A DNA stretch of 64,000 nucleotides from an uncultured Clostridia bacterium (lineage in GTDB: Bacteria > Bacillota > Clostridia > UBA1381): the NCBI GenBank assembly GCA_947591315.1, contig CANQDD010000008.1, forward strand, positions 34,842 to 98,841, given 5' to 3'. A program made the translations under genes and the position numbers. Below the pieces are notes generated by a model. The model saw only the letters and a list, made by a program, of their open reading frames with translations. It was not told where the DNA came from and did no database searches. Below, in pieces: positions 36,901 through 44,445 of the stretch (positions within the stretch are counted from its first letter, which is position 1; each line of letters starts with the position of its first letter).

Positions 36901-38190
36901 TTATACCACCGCTTTGAACGCGTCGTCAAGGGCTTCGATAAGGTCGTTTACGTTTTCCGTGCCTATCGACAGTCTTATTGTGTTCGGCTTTATGCCCTGC
37001 TCGAGAAGCTCCGCCTCGGTGCACTGTGAATGTGTGGTCGTCGCGGGGTGTATTACGAGCGACTTAACGTCCGCGACATTGGCGAGCAGCGAGAAAATCT
37101 CAAGGTTGTCGATAAACTTTTGAGCCTTCGCCGCATCGCCCTTAATCTCGAACGTGAATATGCTTCCGCCGCCGCTCGGAAGGTACTTATTATAGAACTC
37201 GTGACCTTCCTCTGTCGGGAGTGAAGGGTGGTGCACCGCCTCGACCTGCGGGTGGCTGTTAAGATATTCAACAATCTTAAGCGCGTTTTCCACGTGACGC
37301 TCAACTCTGAGCGACAGCGTTTCAAGTCCCTGGAGGAATATAAACGCGTGGAACGGTGAGAGCGTCGCGCCTGTGTCGCGGAGCAGTATCGCTCTTATGT
37401 ACGTCACAAACGCAGCCGCGCCGACCGCCGCCGTAAAGCTTACGCCGTGGTATGACGGGTTCGGCTCGACGAACTGCGGGAATTTGCTCGACGCCGCCCA
37501 GTCGAATTTGCCGCTGTCAACGATAACGCCGCCTATCGCTGTGCCGTGACCGCCGATGAACTTTGTCGCGCTGTGTACGACTATATCCGCGCCGTACTCG
37601 ATAGGTCTTACGAGGTACGGCGTCGCGAACGTGTTGTCGATAACGAGCGGAAGGTTGTGCGCGTGCGCGATTTTCGCTACGGCTTCAATGTCGATTATGT
37701 TTGAGTGGGGGTTGCCGAGCGTTTCTATAAATATCGCCTTTGTATTGTCCTGTATTGCGTTCTCGAACGCGTTGTCCTCGTACGGGTCAACGAACGTTGT
37801 CGTTATGCCGTAGTGGGGGAGCGTATGCTCGAAAAGGTTGTACGTGCCGCCGTATATCGTCTTTGACGCGACGATGTGACCGCCGTCCTGCGCGAGCGCC
37901 TGTATCGCGTATGTGATAGCAGCCGCGCCCGACGCCGTCGCAAGCGCCGCGACACCGCCTTCAAGAGCGGCAATTCTCTGCTCGAATATATCCTGTGTGG
38001 GGTTTGTGAGTCTGCCGTAGATGTTGCCCGCGTCACGCAGACCGAAACGGTCGGCGGCGTGCTGTGAGTTGTGGAACACGTAGGACGTTGACGCGTAAAT
38101 CGGAACGGCTCTCGCGTCCGTTACCGCGTCCGCGTTCTCCTGACCTACGTGGAGCTGTAAAGTTTCAAATCTGTAATTTTTATTTGACAT
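36901..38190 (-). CDS. metY: O-acetylhomoserine sulfhydrylase / Cys-Met metabolism PLP enzyme
   Basis: A 429-residue member of the Cys/Met metabolism PLP family. FETLQLHVGQENADAVTDAR at the N-terminus, YGRLTNPTQDIFEQRIAALEGG, the PLP lysine in VVHSATKFIGGHGTAIGG and SIGTENVNDLIEALDDAF at the end. The length and N-terminus fit O-acetylhomoserine aminocarboxypropyltransferase, which makes homocysteine (or methionine) directly from sulfide or methanethiol. First gene of the sulfur operon, with its own promoter and an about 160-nt leader. Confidence 0.92.
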   Translation of the reverse strand: MSNKNYRFETLQLHVGQENADAVTDARAVPIYASTSYVFHNSQHAADRFGLRDAGNIYGRLTNPTQDIFEQRIAALEGGVAALATASGAAAITYAIQALAQDGGHIVASKTIYGGTYNLFEHTLPHYGITTTFVDPYEDNAFENAIQDNTKAIFIETLGNPHSNIIDIEAVAKIAHAHNLPLVIDNTFATPYLVRPIEYGADIVVHSATKFIGGHGTAIGGVIVDSGKFDWAASSKFPQFVEPNPSYHGVSFTAAVGAAAFVTYIRAILLRDTGATLSPFHAFIFLQGLETLSLRVERHVENALKIVEYLNSHPQVEAVHHPSLPTEEGHEFYNKYLPSGGGSIFTFEIKGDAAKAQKFIDNLEIFSLLANVADVKSLVIHPATTTHSQCTEAELLEQGIKPNTIRLSIGTENVNDLIEALDDAFKAVV

Positions 38191-38355
38191 GGTTATTACC
38201 CGCTTTCTTCATTATATTTTATGTTTATCCCTTTTATCCTTAATTTTCAACATCGGCACATTCGGTCGTCCTTAATGTTTTTCAGCCGTTGTGTTAACAT
38301 GCTTCGTCACCCTTTCCGTAATTCTTCCTTTTCCTATCGAATTACTATGTTTTAC

Positions 38356-38383
38356 ATTATAGCACCTTTTTTCCGTTTGTCAA
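38356..38383 (-). promoter_or_regulatory. Promoter of the metY operon
   Basis: Minus strand TTGACA, 16-nt spacer, TATAAT. The leader to metY is about 160 nt and contains GTAATTC...GAATTAC and AACAT...ATGTT pairings; it does not match the S-box consensus. Confidence 0.75.
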
Positions 38384-38405
38384 GTGTTTTTTGTAAATTT
38401 TTTGA

Positions 38406-38469
38406 AACAGCGCGGAAAGTTGATGTTTTACGGCTTTATATTGACAACAGCGCGGAATTTTGATACTAT
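38406..38469 (+). promoter_or_regulatory. purE promoter with 20-bp direct repeats
   Basis: TTGACA (38441-38446), 17-nt spacer, TACTAT. The sequence AACAGCGCGGAANNTTGAT occurs at 38406 and again at 38446, exactly 40 bp apart; the second copy fills the spacer between -35 and -10. Probably a repressor operator pair. Confidence 0.65.
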
Positions 38470-38499
38470 AACTATAACAAAAAACGGAGGTAATGACAT

Positions 38500-39000
38500 A
38501 TGAAAAAACCAAAGGCAGCGTTAATCATGGGTTCGGACTCGGACTTTGAAAAGCTCAAGGGCTGCGTATCGAAATTGAAGGAATTTGACATTGAAATCGA
38601 CGTAAACGTAATAAGCGCGCACCGCACGCCGGACAAGGCGGCTCAGTTCGCGAAATCGGCGGAGCAAAACGGCATAGAGGTAATAATCTGCGCGGCCGGA
38701 ATGGCGGCGCACCTCGCGGGCGTGATCGCGGCGCACACCGTTGTGCCGGTTATCGGCATACCGATAAAGTCCACGCTCGAGGGTCTCGACGCGCTTTTGG
38801 CGACGGTACAGATGCCGCCGGGCATACCCGTGGCGACCGTCGGTCTTGACAACGGCACAAACGCGGCGATACTCGCGGCGCAGATTTTGTCGCTCAAATA
38901 CGATTACCTGAAAGACGCGCTAAAGGAAGCAAAGGCAAAAATGGCTGACGGCGTCGCGGCAAAGGACGCGAAGATAAAACAGACAGTGGCGGAGATGTAG
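38500..39000 (+). CDS. purE: N5-carboxyaminoimidazole ribonucleotide mutase
   Basis: A 166-residue class I Pur[15 protein letters not shown] and the active-site SAHRTPD are intact, followed by [18 protein letters not shown] and [20 protein letters not shown]. It moves the carboxyl group of N5-CAIR to C4 in purine synthesis. ACGGAGG precedes ATG 38500. First gene of a purE-purM-purN run broken up by two repeat elements. Confidence 0.96.
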   Translation: MKKPKAALIMGSDSDFEKLKGCVSKLKEFDIEIDVNVISAHRTPDKAAQFAKSAEQNGIEVIICAAGMAAHLAGVIAAHTVVPVIGIPIKSTLEGLDALLATVQMPPGIPVATVGLDNGTNAAILAAQILSLKYDYLKDALKEAKAKMADGVAAKDAKIKQTVAEM

Positions 39001-39020
39001 TAGTTTTGGAGCTATGCGAG

Positions 39021-39166
39021 TGCGGGCTGTCGGGGGCGCCAGCCCCTACGTAAGGCTCCCCTTGAGGGGAGCTGTCGCCGGAGGCGACTGAGAGGTGGTT
39101 CTAAAATTCATTGCCACCTCTCCGTCATCGCTTCGCGATGCCACCTCCCCTCGAGGGGAGGCTCAC
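39021..39166. repeat. Palindromic interspersed repeat, copy R4 (inverted orientation)
   Basis: The R1-type element read on the opposite strand: AAGGCTCCCCTTGAGGGGAG at 39052, GTCGCCGGAGGCGAC hairpin, GAGAGGTGG...CCACCTCTC core, TCGCTTCGCGA hairpin and CCCTCGAGGGGAGGCTCAC end. The GTAGGGGC... tail hairpin lies on its left (39021-39050), as expected for the inverted orientation. It fills most of the purE-purM gap. Confidence 0.85.
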
Positions 39167-39245
39167 GAGATGCGCCGCTCACCGCAAGGCTTCCCATCAA
39201 GGGGAAGGCTAATAAAACACAATTTAAAATAAAGGAGATAAAATT

Positions 39246-40283
39246 ATGAGTGAAAATGCATACAAACAGGCGGGAGTAGACGTTGAGGCGGGCTACGAAT
39301 CGGTTAGGCTTATCAAGGACGACGTAAAGCGCACCGCGATAGAGGGAGTTATCGGCGGTATCGGCGGCTTCGGCGGCTTGTTTGAAATGCCGAAAAATTA
39401 CGAAAATCCCGTGCTCGTGTCGGGTACGGACGGCGTGGGAACGAAGCTTAGAATCGCGTTTCTGATGGACAAGCACGACACGATAGGTCAGGACTGCGTT
39501 GCGATGTGCGTGAACGACGTTGCCTGCTCGGGCGCGAAACCGTTGTTTTTCCTCGATTATCTGGCGGTGGGAAAGAATGTTCCCGAAAAAATCGCCGAGA
39601 TAGTAAAGGGCGTGGCTGACGGCTGCGTAAAGGCGGGCTGCGCGCTCGTGGGCGGCGAGACCGCGGAGATGCCGGGATTTTATCCCGTTGACGAGTACGA
39701 CCTCGCGGGATTTTCCGTGGGCGTGGTCGAGAAAAGCAAGATCACCGACGGCGCGAACGCCAAAGCGGGCGACAAGCTCATCGGCATAGCGTCGAGCGGT
39801 ATCCACTCGAACGGCTATTCATTGGTAAGAAAGCTGTTCGGCTTAAACGATGCAAACGCGAAGGAAACGCTTAATACATATTCGGAAAAGCTCGGCAAAA
39901 CCATAGGCGAGGAGCTGCTGACACCGACGAAGATTTACGTAAAGCCGCTTCTGAAGCTTATAGAGGAAGTCGGCATAAACACCGTATCGCACATCACAGG
40001 CGGCGGCTTTATCGAAAACGTGCCGCGAATGCTCCCCGAGGGCTTGAAGGCGGTAATTCACAAGGGAACATGGAAGGTGCTGCCGATATTTGAGCTGATG
40101 CGGGAAAAGGGCAATATTCCCGAGCGCGATATGTACAACACATTCAACATGGGTATCGGCATGATCGTCGCCGTTGACGCGGATAAGGCTGACGCGGCGG
40201 TGAAGTGCCTGACCGACGCGGGCGAAACCGCGTATATCATAGGCGAACTTGCCGCGGGCGAAACCGGCGTTGAAATCGTGTAA
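39246..40283 (+). CDS. purM: Phosphoribosylformylglycinamidine cyclo-ligase (AIR synthetase)
   Basis: A 345-residue PurM making AIR from [15 protein letters not shown], the [15 protein letters not shown]-binding motif, [21 protein letters not shown] and [14 protein letters not shown] are all present. AAAGGAG precedes ATG 39246. It is followed 8 nt later by the gene-bearing repeat R5. Confidence 0.97.
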   Translation: MSENAYKQAGVDVEAGYESVRLIKDDVKRTAIEGVIGGIGGFGGLFEMPKNYENPVLVSGTDGVGTKLRIAFLMDKHDTIGQDCVAMCVNDVACSGAKPLFFLDYLAVGKNVPEKIAEIVKGVADGCVKAGCALVGGETAEMPGFYPVDEYDLAGFSVGVVEKSKITDGANAKAGDKLIGIASSGIHSNGYSLVRKLFGLNDANAKETLNTYSEKLGKTIGEELLTPTKIYVKPLLKLIEEVGINTVSHITGGGFIENVPRMLPEGLKAVIHKGTWKVLPIFELMREKGNIPERDMYNTFNMGIGMIVAVDADKADAAVKCLTDAGETAYIIGELAAGETGVEIV

Positions 40284-40290
40284 TGCGGAA

Positions 40291-40755
40291 AGCCTCCCTT
40301 GTCAAAGGGAGGGGGACCGCCGGAGGCGGTGGAGGGATTCATTATGAATTACAAGCATAATCCGCAATTAACAGACCGTGCAAAAAATCTCAGAAAGAAT
40401 ATGACAAAAGAAGAAAAGCATCTATGGTATGATTTTTTAAGAAATTTTCCCGTACGCTTTATAAGGCAAAAGGTAATAGATAATTATATTGTCGATTTTT
40501 ATTGCGCTAAAGCCGGAGTTGTAATTGAGCTTGACGGATCACAGCATTATGACGAACATGGAATGCGGTATGATAAAATAAGGACAGAAAAGTTAAAAAG
40601 CAGAGATTTAATTGTTATTCATATACCGAATAACGAAATAAACACAAATTTTGAGGGAGCATGTCAATACATAGAGAATATTGTTAATACAGTATTAAAA
40701 TGAATCCCTCCGTCATTTGCTTCGCAAATGCCACCTCCCTTTGACAAGGGAGGCT
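40291..40755. mobile_element. Palindromic element R5 carrying a DUF559 nuclease-like gene
   Basis: A 465-bp unit whose two ends are perfect 22-bp inverted repeats (core AGCCTCCCTTGTCAAAGG). Inside the left end is the ACCGCCGGAGGCGGT hairpin and GGAGGGATTCAT; inside the right end is AATCCCT and TTTGCTTCGCAAA. Between them is a complete gene (40344-40703). The outer parts match the short repeats R1-R4 and especially R3a, which look like internally deleted versions. It is inserted between purM and purN. Confidence 0.75.
40344..40703 (+). CDS. DUF559 / PD-(D/E)XK endonuclease-like protein
   Basis: A 119-residue protein of the DUF559 type, related to Vsr/MutH-like PD-(D/E)XK nucleases. NMTKEEKHLWYDFLRN, RFIRQKVIDNYIVDFYC and VVIELDGSQHYDEHG carry the expected catalytic Asp and Glu-x-Asp. 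A helix follows with RTEKLKSRDLIVIHIPNNEI. The gene is AT-richer than purM and purN on either side. ATG 40344 lies right at the inner edge of the left terminal repeat and the stop right at the inner edge of the right one, so gene and repeat form a unit. The function of DUF559 is not established; a role in moving the element is inference. Confidence 0.82.
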   Translation: MNYKHNPQLTDRAKNLRKNMTKEEKHLWYDFLRNFPVRFIRQKVIDNYIVDFYCAKAGVVIELDGSQHYDEHGMRYDKIRTEKLKSRDLIVIHIPNNEINTNFEGACQYIENIVNTVLK

Positions 40756-40773
40756 AACAATAAGGAGGACAAA

Positions 40774-41370
40774 ATGAAACGAATAGGAGTACTTATTTCC
40801 GGCGGCGGAACGAATTTGCAGGCGCTTATTGACGCGCAGAAAAGCGGCGTTTTGAAAAGCGGCGAAATAGTCTGCGTATGCTCAAACAGCGCGTCCGCGT
40901 ACGGCTTAACGCGCGCACAAAACGCCGGAATACCGACAAAAATAATCCGCAAAAACGCCGACTGCGGCGGCGACATTGACGAGTTCAGCCGCCAAATCTG
41001 CGCGTACATGAAGGAAATGCGCGTTGACGTTGTGGTGCTCGCGGGCTTTCTCGCAATTTTCGGCGGCGAGCTGCTCACGGAATACTCGGGCAGAATAATA
41101 AACATACACCCGTCCCTGATACCGTCGTTCTGCGGCGAGGGCATGTACGGCTTAAAGCCGCATGAGGCCGCGCTCGATTACGGCGTAAAGGTGACCGGCG
41201 CGACGGTACATCTCGTAAACGAGGTTGTGGACGGGGGAAAGATACTTATGCAAAAGGCGGTCGAGGTACAGGACGGCGACACGCCGGAGGTACTGCAAAA
41301 GCGCGTAATGGAGCAGGCGGAATGGATAATATTGCCGCGTGCGGTGGAAAAATTCTGCGCGGAAATGTAG
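40774..41370 (+). CDS. purN: Phosphoribosylglycinamide formyltransferase
   Basis: A 198-residue GAR transformylase using 10-formyl-THF. IGVLISGGGTNLQALIDA, VVLAGFLAIFGGELL, the catalytic INIHPSLIPSFCG and GATVHLVNEVVDGGKIL (His and Asp) are present. TAAGGAGG lies before ATG 40774, just outside repeat R5. Last gene of the purE-M-N run. Confidence 0.96.
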   Translation: MKRIGVLISGGGTNLQALIDAQKSGVLKSGEIVCVCSNSASAYGLTRAQNAGIPTKIIRKNADCGGDIDEFSRQICAYMKEMRVDVVVLAGFLAIFGGELLTEYSGRIINIHPSLIPSFCGEGMYGLKPHEAALDYGVKVTGATVHLVNEVVDGGKILMQKAVEVQDGDTPEVLQKRVMEQAEWIILPRAVEKFCAEM

Positions 41371-41397
41371 AAGATTTTGAGATAAAGCAGCCGGACA

Positions 41398-41425
41398 AAA
41401 ATCCCCGAAAACCTCGGGGATTTTA
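41398..41425. terminator. Bidirectional terminator between purN and the DUF1902 gene
   Basis: AAAATCCCCGaaaacCTCGGGGATTTTA stem, convergent genes on both sides. Confidence 0.85.
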
Positions 41426-41584
41426 TTTATTATTAAATTTGAGAAGCTCCGGCGCGGCAAATCTTACACGTTCGAGCAAAGCGTCAAATGAACCGCTCTC
41501 CAATACCAGACCGGGAATATCATCGCTTGTTGCTACCCAGACGCCGGCGTCGCTGTCCCAAAGCATGTTTATTTTGTAATTCAT
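41423..41584 (-). CDS. Small DUF1902 / HicB-like protein
   Basis: A 53-residue protein, MNYKINMLWDSDAGVWVATS and then DDIPGLVLESGSFDALLERV, ending FNNK. This is the DUF1902 fold, related to HicB antitoxins. The usual HicA partner is not visible beside it, so it may be an orphan antitoxin-like regulator. GGGAGGA lies 8 nt before the ATG at 41584, and a consensus promoter lies upstream, which supports a real gene. Confidence 0.8.
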   Translation of the reverse strand: MNYKINMLWDSDAGVWVATSDDIPGLVLESGSFDALLERVRFAAPELLKFNNK

Positions 41585-41623
41585 CGTTGCATTCCTCCCA
41601 ATGTTACAGTTATCTCCAACATT

Positions 41624-41652
41624 AGTATAGCATATTCGTTTTTATATGTCAA
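41624..41652 (-). promoter_or_regulatory. Promoter of the DUF1902 gene
   Basis: Minus strand TTGACA, 17-nt spacer, TATACT, about 40 nt before the start codon. Confidence 0.75.
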
Positions 41653-41688
41653 TTATCACCGCCTTTAAGTAATATTTTCCATTCCGCC

Positions 41689-41717
41689 TTGACGTTACCC
41701 GTATATGCGTATATAAT
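41689..41717 (+). promoter_or_regulatory. Promoter of the vanR-vanS-like operon
   Basis: TTGACG, 17-nt spacer, TATAAT, about 30 nt before ATG 41749. Confidence 0.75.
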
Positions 41718-41748
41718 AATTTCAGCGAATGAAAAAGGAGCGGCGCGC

Positions 41749-42438
41749 ATGGCGGAAAAGATACTTATAATAGACGACGAAAAAGAAATAGCGGATTTGA
41801 TAGAGCTGTATCTGAAAAACGAAAACTACGAGGTGTTCAAGTTTTATTCCGCGCTCGGCGCGCTTGACAGCGTTAGCTCCACGGAGTTTGACCTTGCCGT
41901 GCTCGACGTAATGCTGCCGGATATAAACGGCTTTACCTTGTGCCAAAAAATCCGCGAAAAATACAACTACCCTATTATTATGCTCACCGCAAAAAACGAG
42001 GAAACCGACAAAATCACGGGCTTGACGCTCGGCGCGGACGACTATATCACAAAGCCTTTTAAGCCGCTCGAGCTGGTCGCGAGAATAAAGGCGCAGCTTC
42101 GGCGGTACAAAAAATACAACATCGCCGTTTCAAACAACGATGATGAGACTGTCCTTGCACATTCGGGTTTAACGATGAACGTAAAAACGCACGAGTGCTT
42201 CTTAAACGAAAAACCGCTCGCGCTTACGCCGACGGAATTTTCGATACTTCAGATACTTTTGGAAAACAAAGGCAGCGCGGTAAGCTCGGAGGAGCTGTTT
42301 CACAGAATATGGCAGGACGAGTATTACAGCAAGAGTAACAACACGATAACCGTTCACATTCGCCATTTGCGTGAGAAAATGAGTGACGCGTCAATCATAA
42401 AAACTATATGGGGAGTGGGGTATAAAATTGACAAGTAA
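41749..42438 (+). CDS. VanR-like OmpR-family response regulator
   Basis: A 229-residue regulator. Receiver with LIIDDEKE, phosphoacceptor in VLDVMLPDING, MLTAKNEE and ITKPFKPLEL, then a winged-helix domain ending VHIRHLREKMSD and IWGVGYKID. Sequence and gene order (kinase then VanY-like peptidase) fit the VanR type. AAAGGAGCGG precedes ATG 41749. It overlaps the kinase gene by 11 nt. Confidence 0.88.
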   Translation: MAEKILIIDDEKEIADLIELYLKNENYEVFKFYSALGALDSVSSTEFDLAVLDVMLPDINGFTLCQKIREKYNYPIIMLTAKNEETDKITGLTLGADDYITKPFKPLELVARIKAQLRRYKKYNIAVSNNDDETVLAHSGLTMNVKTHECFLNEKPLALTPTEFSILQILLENKGSAVSSEELFHRIWQDEYYSKSNNTITVHIRHLREKMSDASIIKTIWGVGYKIDK

Positions 42439-43549
42439 GGATAGGTCGGAATACTCAAATCTGAAATCGAAAATCTACGCGCGGTTTTTTATCCTGACAG
42501 CCGCCGCGATCGCGGTTGTTTTCGCGCTGTACGAGCTTTTGTGGAAAAACCGCGGCTGGGATTTTACTCTGCGCGTTTTGCTGCGGCTCGGCATGAACCG
42601 CAATACGGCGGAGGGTATTTATCAGCATTATTTCCGCAACCTTACGGAAATTGTATGGATCGTCGCGGTCGCGGTAATATTCCTTGTAATGCTGCGGTTT
42701 TTCCTGAACTGGTTCACGAAATACTTTACTTCAATCAATAAAGGTATAGACGAACTTTTGACGGAGGACGACAACAAAATTCTCCTGCCGCCGGAAATGT
42801 CGGCGACCGAGAACACGCTGAACACCGTAAAGCGCACATTGCGTCAAAGAAAGCGCGCTGCGGACGAGGCTGAGCAGCGGAAAAACGATTTGATAACATA
42901 CCTTGCCCACGACATTCACACGCCGCTAACGTCCGTCATAGGCTATATCAGTCTCCTGAAGGAGTCGCCAGATATGCCGAAGGACAAGGCGGACGCGTAT
43001 CTCGACATAACGCTCGACAAATCGCTGCAGCTTGAAAAGCTGATAAACGAGTTTTTCGAGATAACGAAATACAATTTACAGGAAATAACCTTAGACAAGC
43101 GCGACACCGATATTTACTATATGCTCCTGCAGCTGACGGACGAGTTTTATCCCGTCCTGAAACAGCACGGCAACCGCATCGAGCTTAACGCTGACGAAAA
43201 TTTATCGGGCAATGTTGACGCGGAAAAGCTCGCGCGCGTATTCGCAAATATTCTGCGCAACGCCGTGTCGTACAGCTATCCCGACACGCCAATCACGATC
43301 AGTGCCGCGAAAGACGATGAAAATATCGTTATTTCGGTAAGCAGCAAAGGCAGAACAATTCCGAAGGAAAAGCTGCGATCGGTATTTGAAAAGTTTTTCA
43401 GAGCCGACGACGCGCGCGCGACAAACACCGGCGGCGCGGGACTCGGTCTTGCGATAGCAAAGGAAATCGTGACGCTGCACGGCGGCGTGATTACAGCAGA
43501 AAGCGAAAACGAAATCACGACGTTTACCGTCCGAATACCCGCCAGATGA
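42428..43549 (+). CDS. VanS-like sensor histidine kinase
   Basis: A 373-residue kinase starting at TTG 42428 inside the regulator's end. Two transmembrane helices (about 20-40 and 72-92) flank a short external loop. Then HAMP-like region, HisKA with the histidine in YLAHDIHTPLTSVIG, and HATPase with NILRNAVSY, FEKFFRAD and GAGLGLAIAKEIV. The AHDIHTPLTS box is characteristic of the VanS group. The signal is unknown; in that group it is glycopeptide or wall stress. Confidence 0.87.
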   Translation: MTSKDRSEYSNLKSKIYARFFILTAAAIAVVFALYELLWKNRGWDFTLRVLLRLGMNRNTAEGIYQHYFRNLTEIVWIVAVAVIFLVMLRFFLNWFTKYFTSINKGIDELLTEDDNKILLPPEMSATENTLNTVKRTLRQRKRAADEAEQRKNDLITYLAHDIHTPLTSVIGYISLLKESPDMPKDKADAYLDITLDKSLQLEKLINEFFEITKYNLQEITLDKRDTDIYYMLLQLTDEFYPVLKQHGNRIELNADENLSGNVDAEKLARVFANILRNAVSYSYPDTPITISAAKDDENIVISVSSKGRTIPKEKLRSVFEKFFRADDARATNTGGAGLGLAIAKEIVTLHGGVITAESENEITTFTVRIPAR

Positions 43550-43600
43550 AAAATTAAGATTTTCTTAGGAAATTCTCAATTTAATATTAAAGTATTGAAG

Positions 43601-43637
43601 GTCTTTATTCTTTATAATCAGAATAAAGACTTTTTTA
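43601..43637 (+). terminator. Terminator/attenuator between vanS-like and vanY-like genes
   Basis: GTCTTTATTC tttataatca GAATAAAGAC TTTTTT, a perfect 10-bp stem with six T, 15 nt before the vanY-like start. It separates vanY from the regulators or attenuates it. Confidence 0.85.
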
Positions 43638-43651
43638 TTTTGGGGGCGGAT

Positions 43652-44392
43652 ATGATGAGGCATAAACGCAAACCGGGCTGCGCGGGCGCGGCTGTAATCG
43701 CCGCGTGTATTGCGGTCATGGTAACGCTTACGGTGATGAAGCTGATTGACATAGGCGCGTTCGGACGTGTAAAAACGGAAATATCGCTGCTTACCGACCC
43801 GATAGATAAGGACGCCGTTTCGTCGGAGGACGACGGCTGGCAGCTTATGCTTATAAACGCCGATAACCCTCTGCCCGACAATTTCAGCGTGAAACTGACT
43901 TCGCTCGCGAACGGTCACAAGATTGACAGCCGCGTTTATCCGTATCTGCAGAAAATGTTTGACGACGCGAGAAGTCAGGGCATTTTGCCGTCAATATCCT
44001 CGTCGTACAGGACGGCAAAGGAGCAGCAGGCGGAGCTCGATCAAAAAAAGCGGGAATTTATACGTCAGGGCTACGCTCCCGATGACGCGCTCGAAGCCGC
44101 GAAAACATGGGCGGCGCTCCCCGGAACAAGCGAGCATCAGGCGGGACTTGCGGTCGACATTACAAGCGCCGACGCGTCGGTTCAGTCGCCGGATATTGTG
44201 TGGAACTGGCTCAAATCCAACGCGCACAAATACGGCTTTATCCGACGTTACCCGCCCGATAAGGTCAGCATAACCGGCATAAGCAACGAGCCGTGGCATT
44301 TCAGATACGTCGGACAATCCGCCGCCGAGGAAATATATAAGCACGGTCTGTGCCTGGAGGAGTATTTGGCAATTTTACATAAGGGTGACTGA
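43652..44392 (+). CDS. VanY-like D-alanyl-D-alanine carboxypeptidase
   Basis: A 246-residue membrane-anchored peptidase. N-terminal transmembrane anchor (about 8-28). The M15 zinc motifs are SSSYRTAKEQQ, the His-x6-Asp in SEHQAGLAVDIT and the final EPWHFRYVG. It removes the terminal D-Ala from peptidoglycan pentapeptides outside the membrane. No D-Ala-D-Lac or D-Ala-D-Ser ligase genes are nearby, so this is not a full resistance cluster. ATG 43652 (or 43655) follows GGGGGCGGA. Confidence 0.88.
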   Translation: MMRHKRKPGCAGAAVIAACIAVMVTLTVMKLIDIGAFGRVKTEISLLTDPIDKDAVSSEDDGWQLMLINADNPLPDNFSVKLTSLANGHKIDSRVYPYLQKMFDDARSQGILPSISSSYRTAKEQQAELDQKKREFIRQGYAPDDALEAAKTWAALPGTSEHQAGLAVDITSADASVQSPDIVWNWLKSNAHKYGFIRRYPPDKVSITGISNEPWHFRYVGQSAAEEIYKHGLCLEEYLAILHKGD

Positions 44393-44445
44393 TGCCTTGA
44401 TTTTTCCCCCCTTCTGATGTATAATATATCGGAAGGGGGATTTTC

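Noticed and set aside
38191..38355. SAM-I riboswitch before metY
   Set aside because: The S-box core sequence is not found in the leader.
39108..39806. 232-codon minus-strand frame over R4 and purM
   Set aside because: Shadow of purM plus repeat sequence.
41689..44392. Glycopeptide resistance cluster
   Set aside because: No vanH, D-Ala-D-Lac/Ser ligase or vanX/vanT genes in the neighbourhood.
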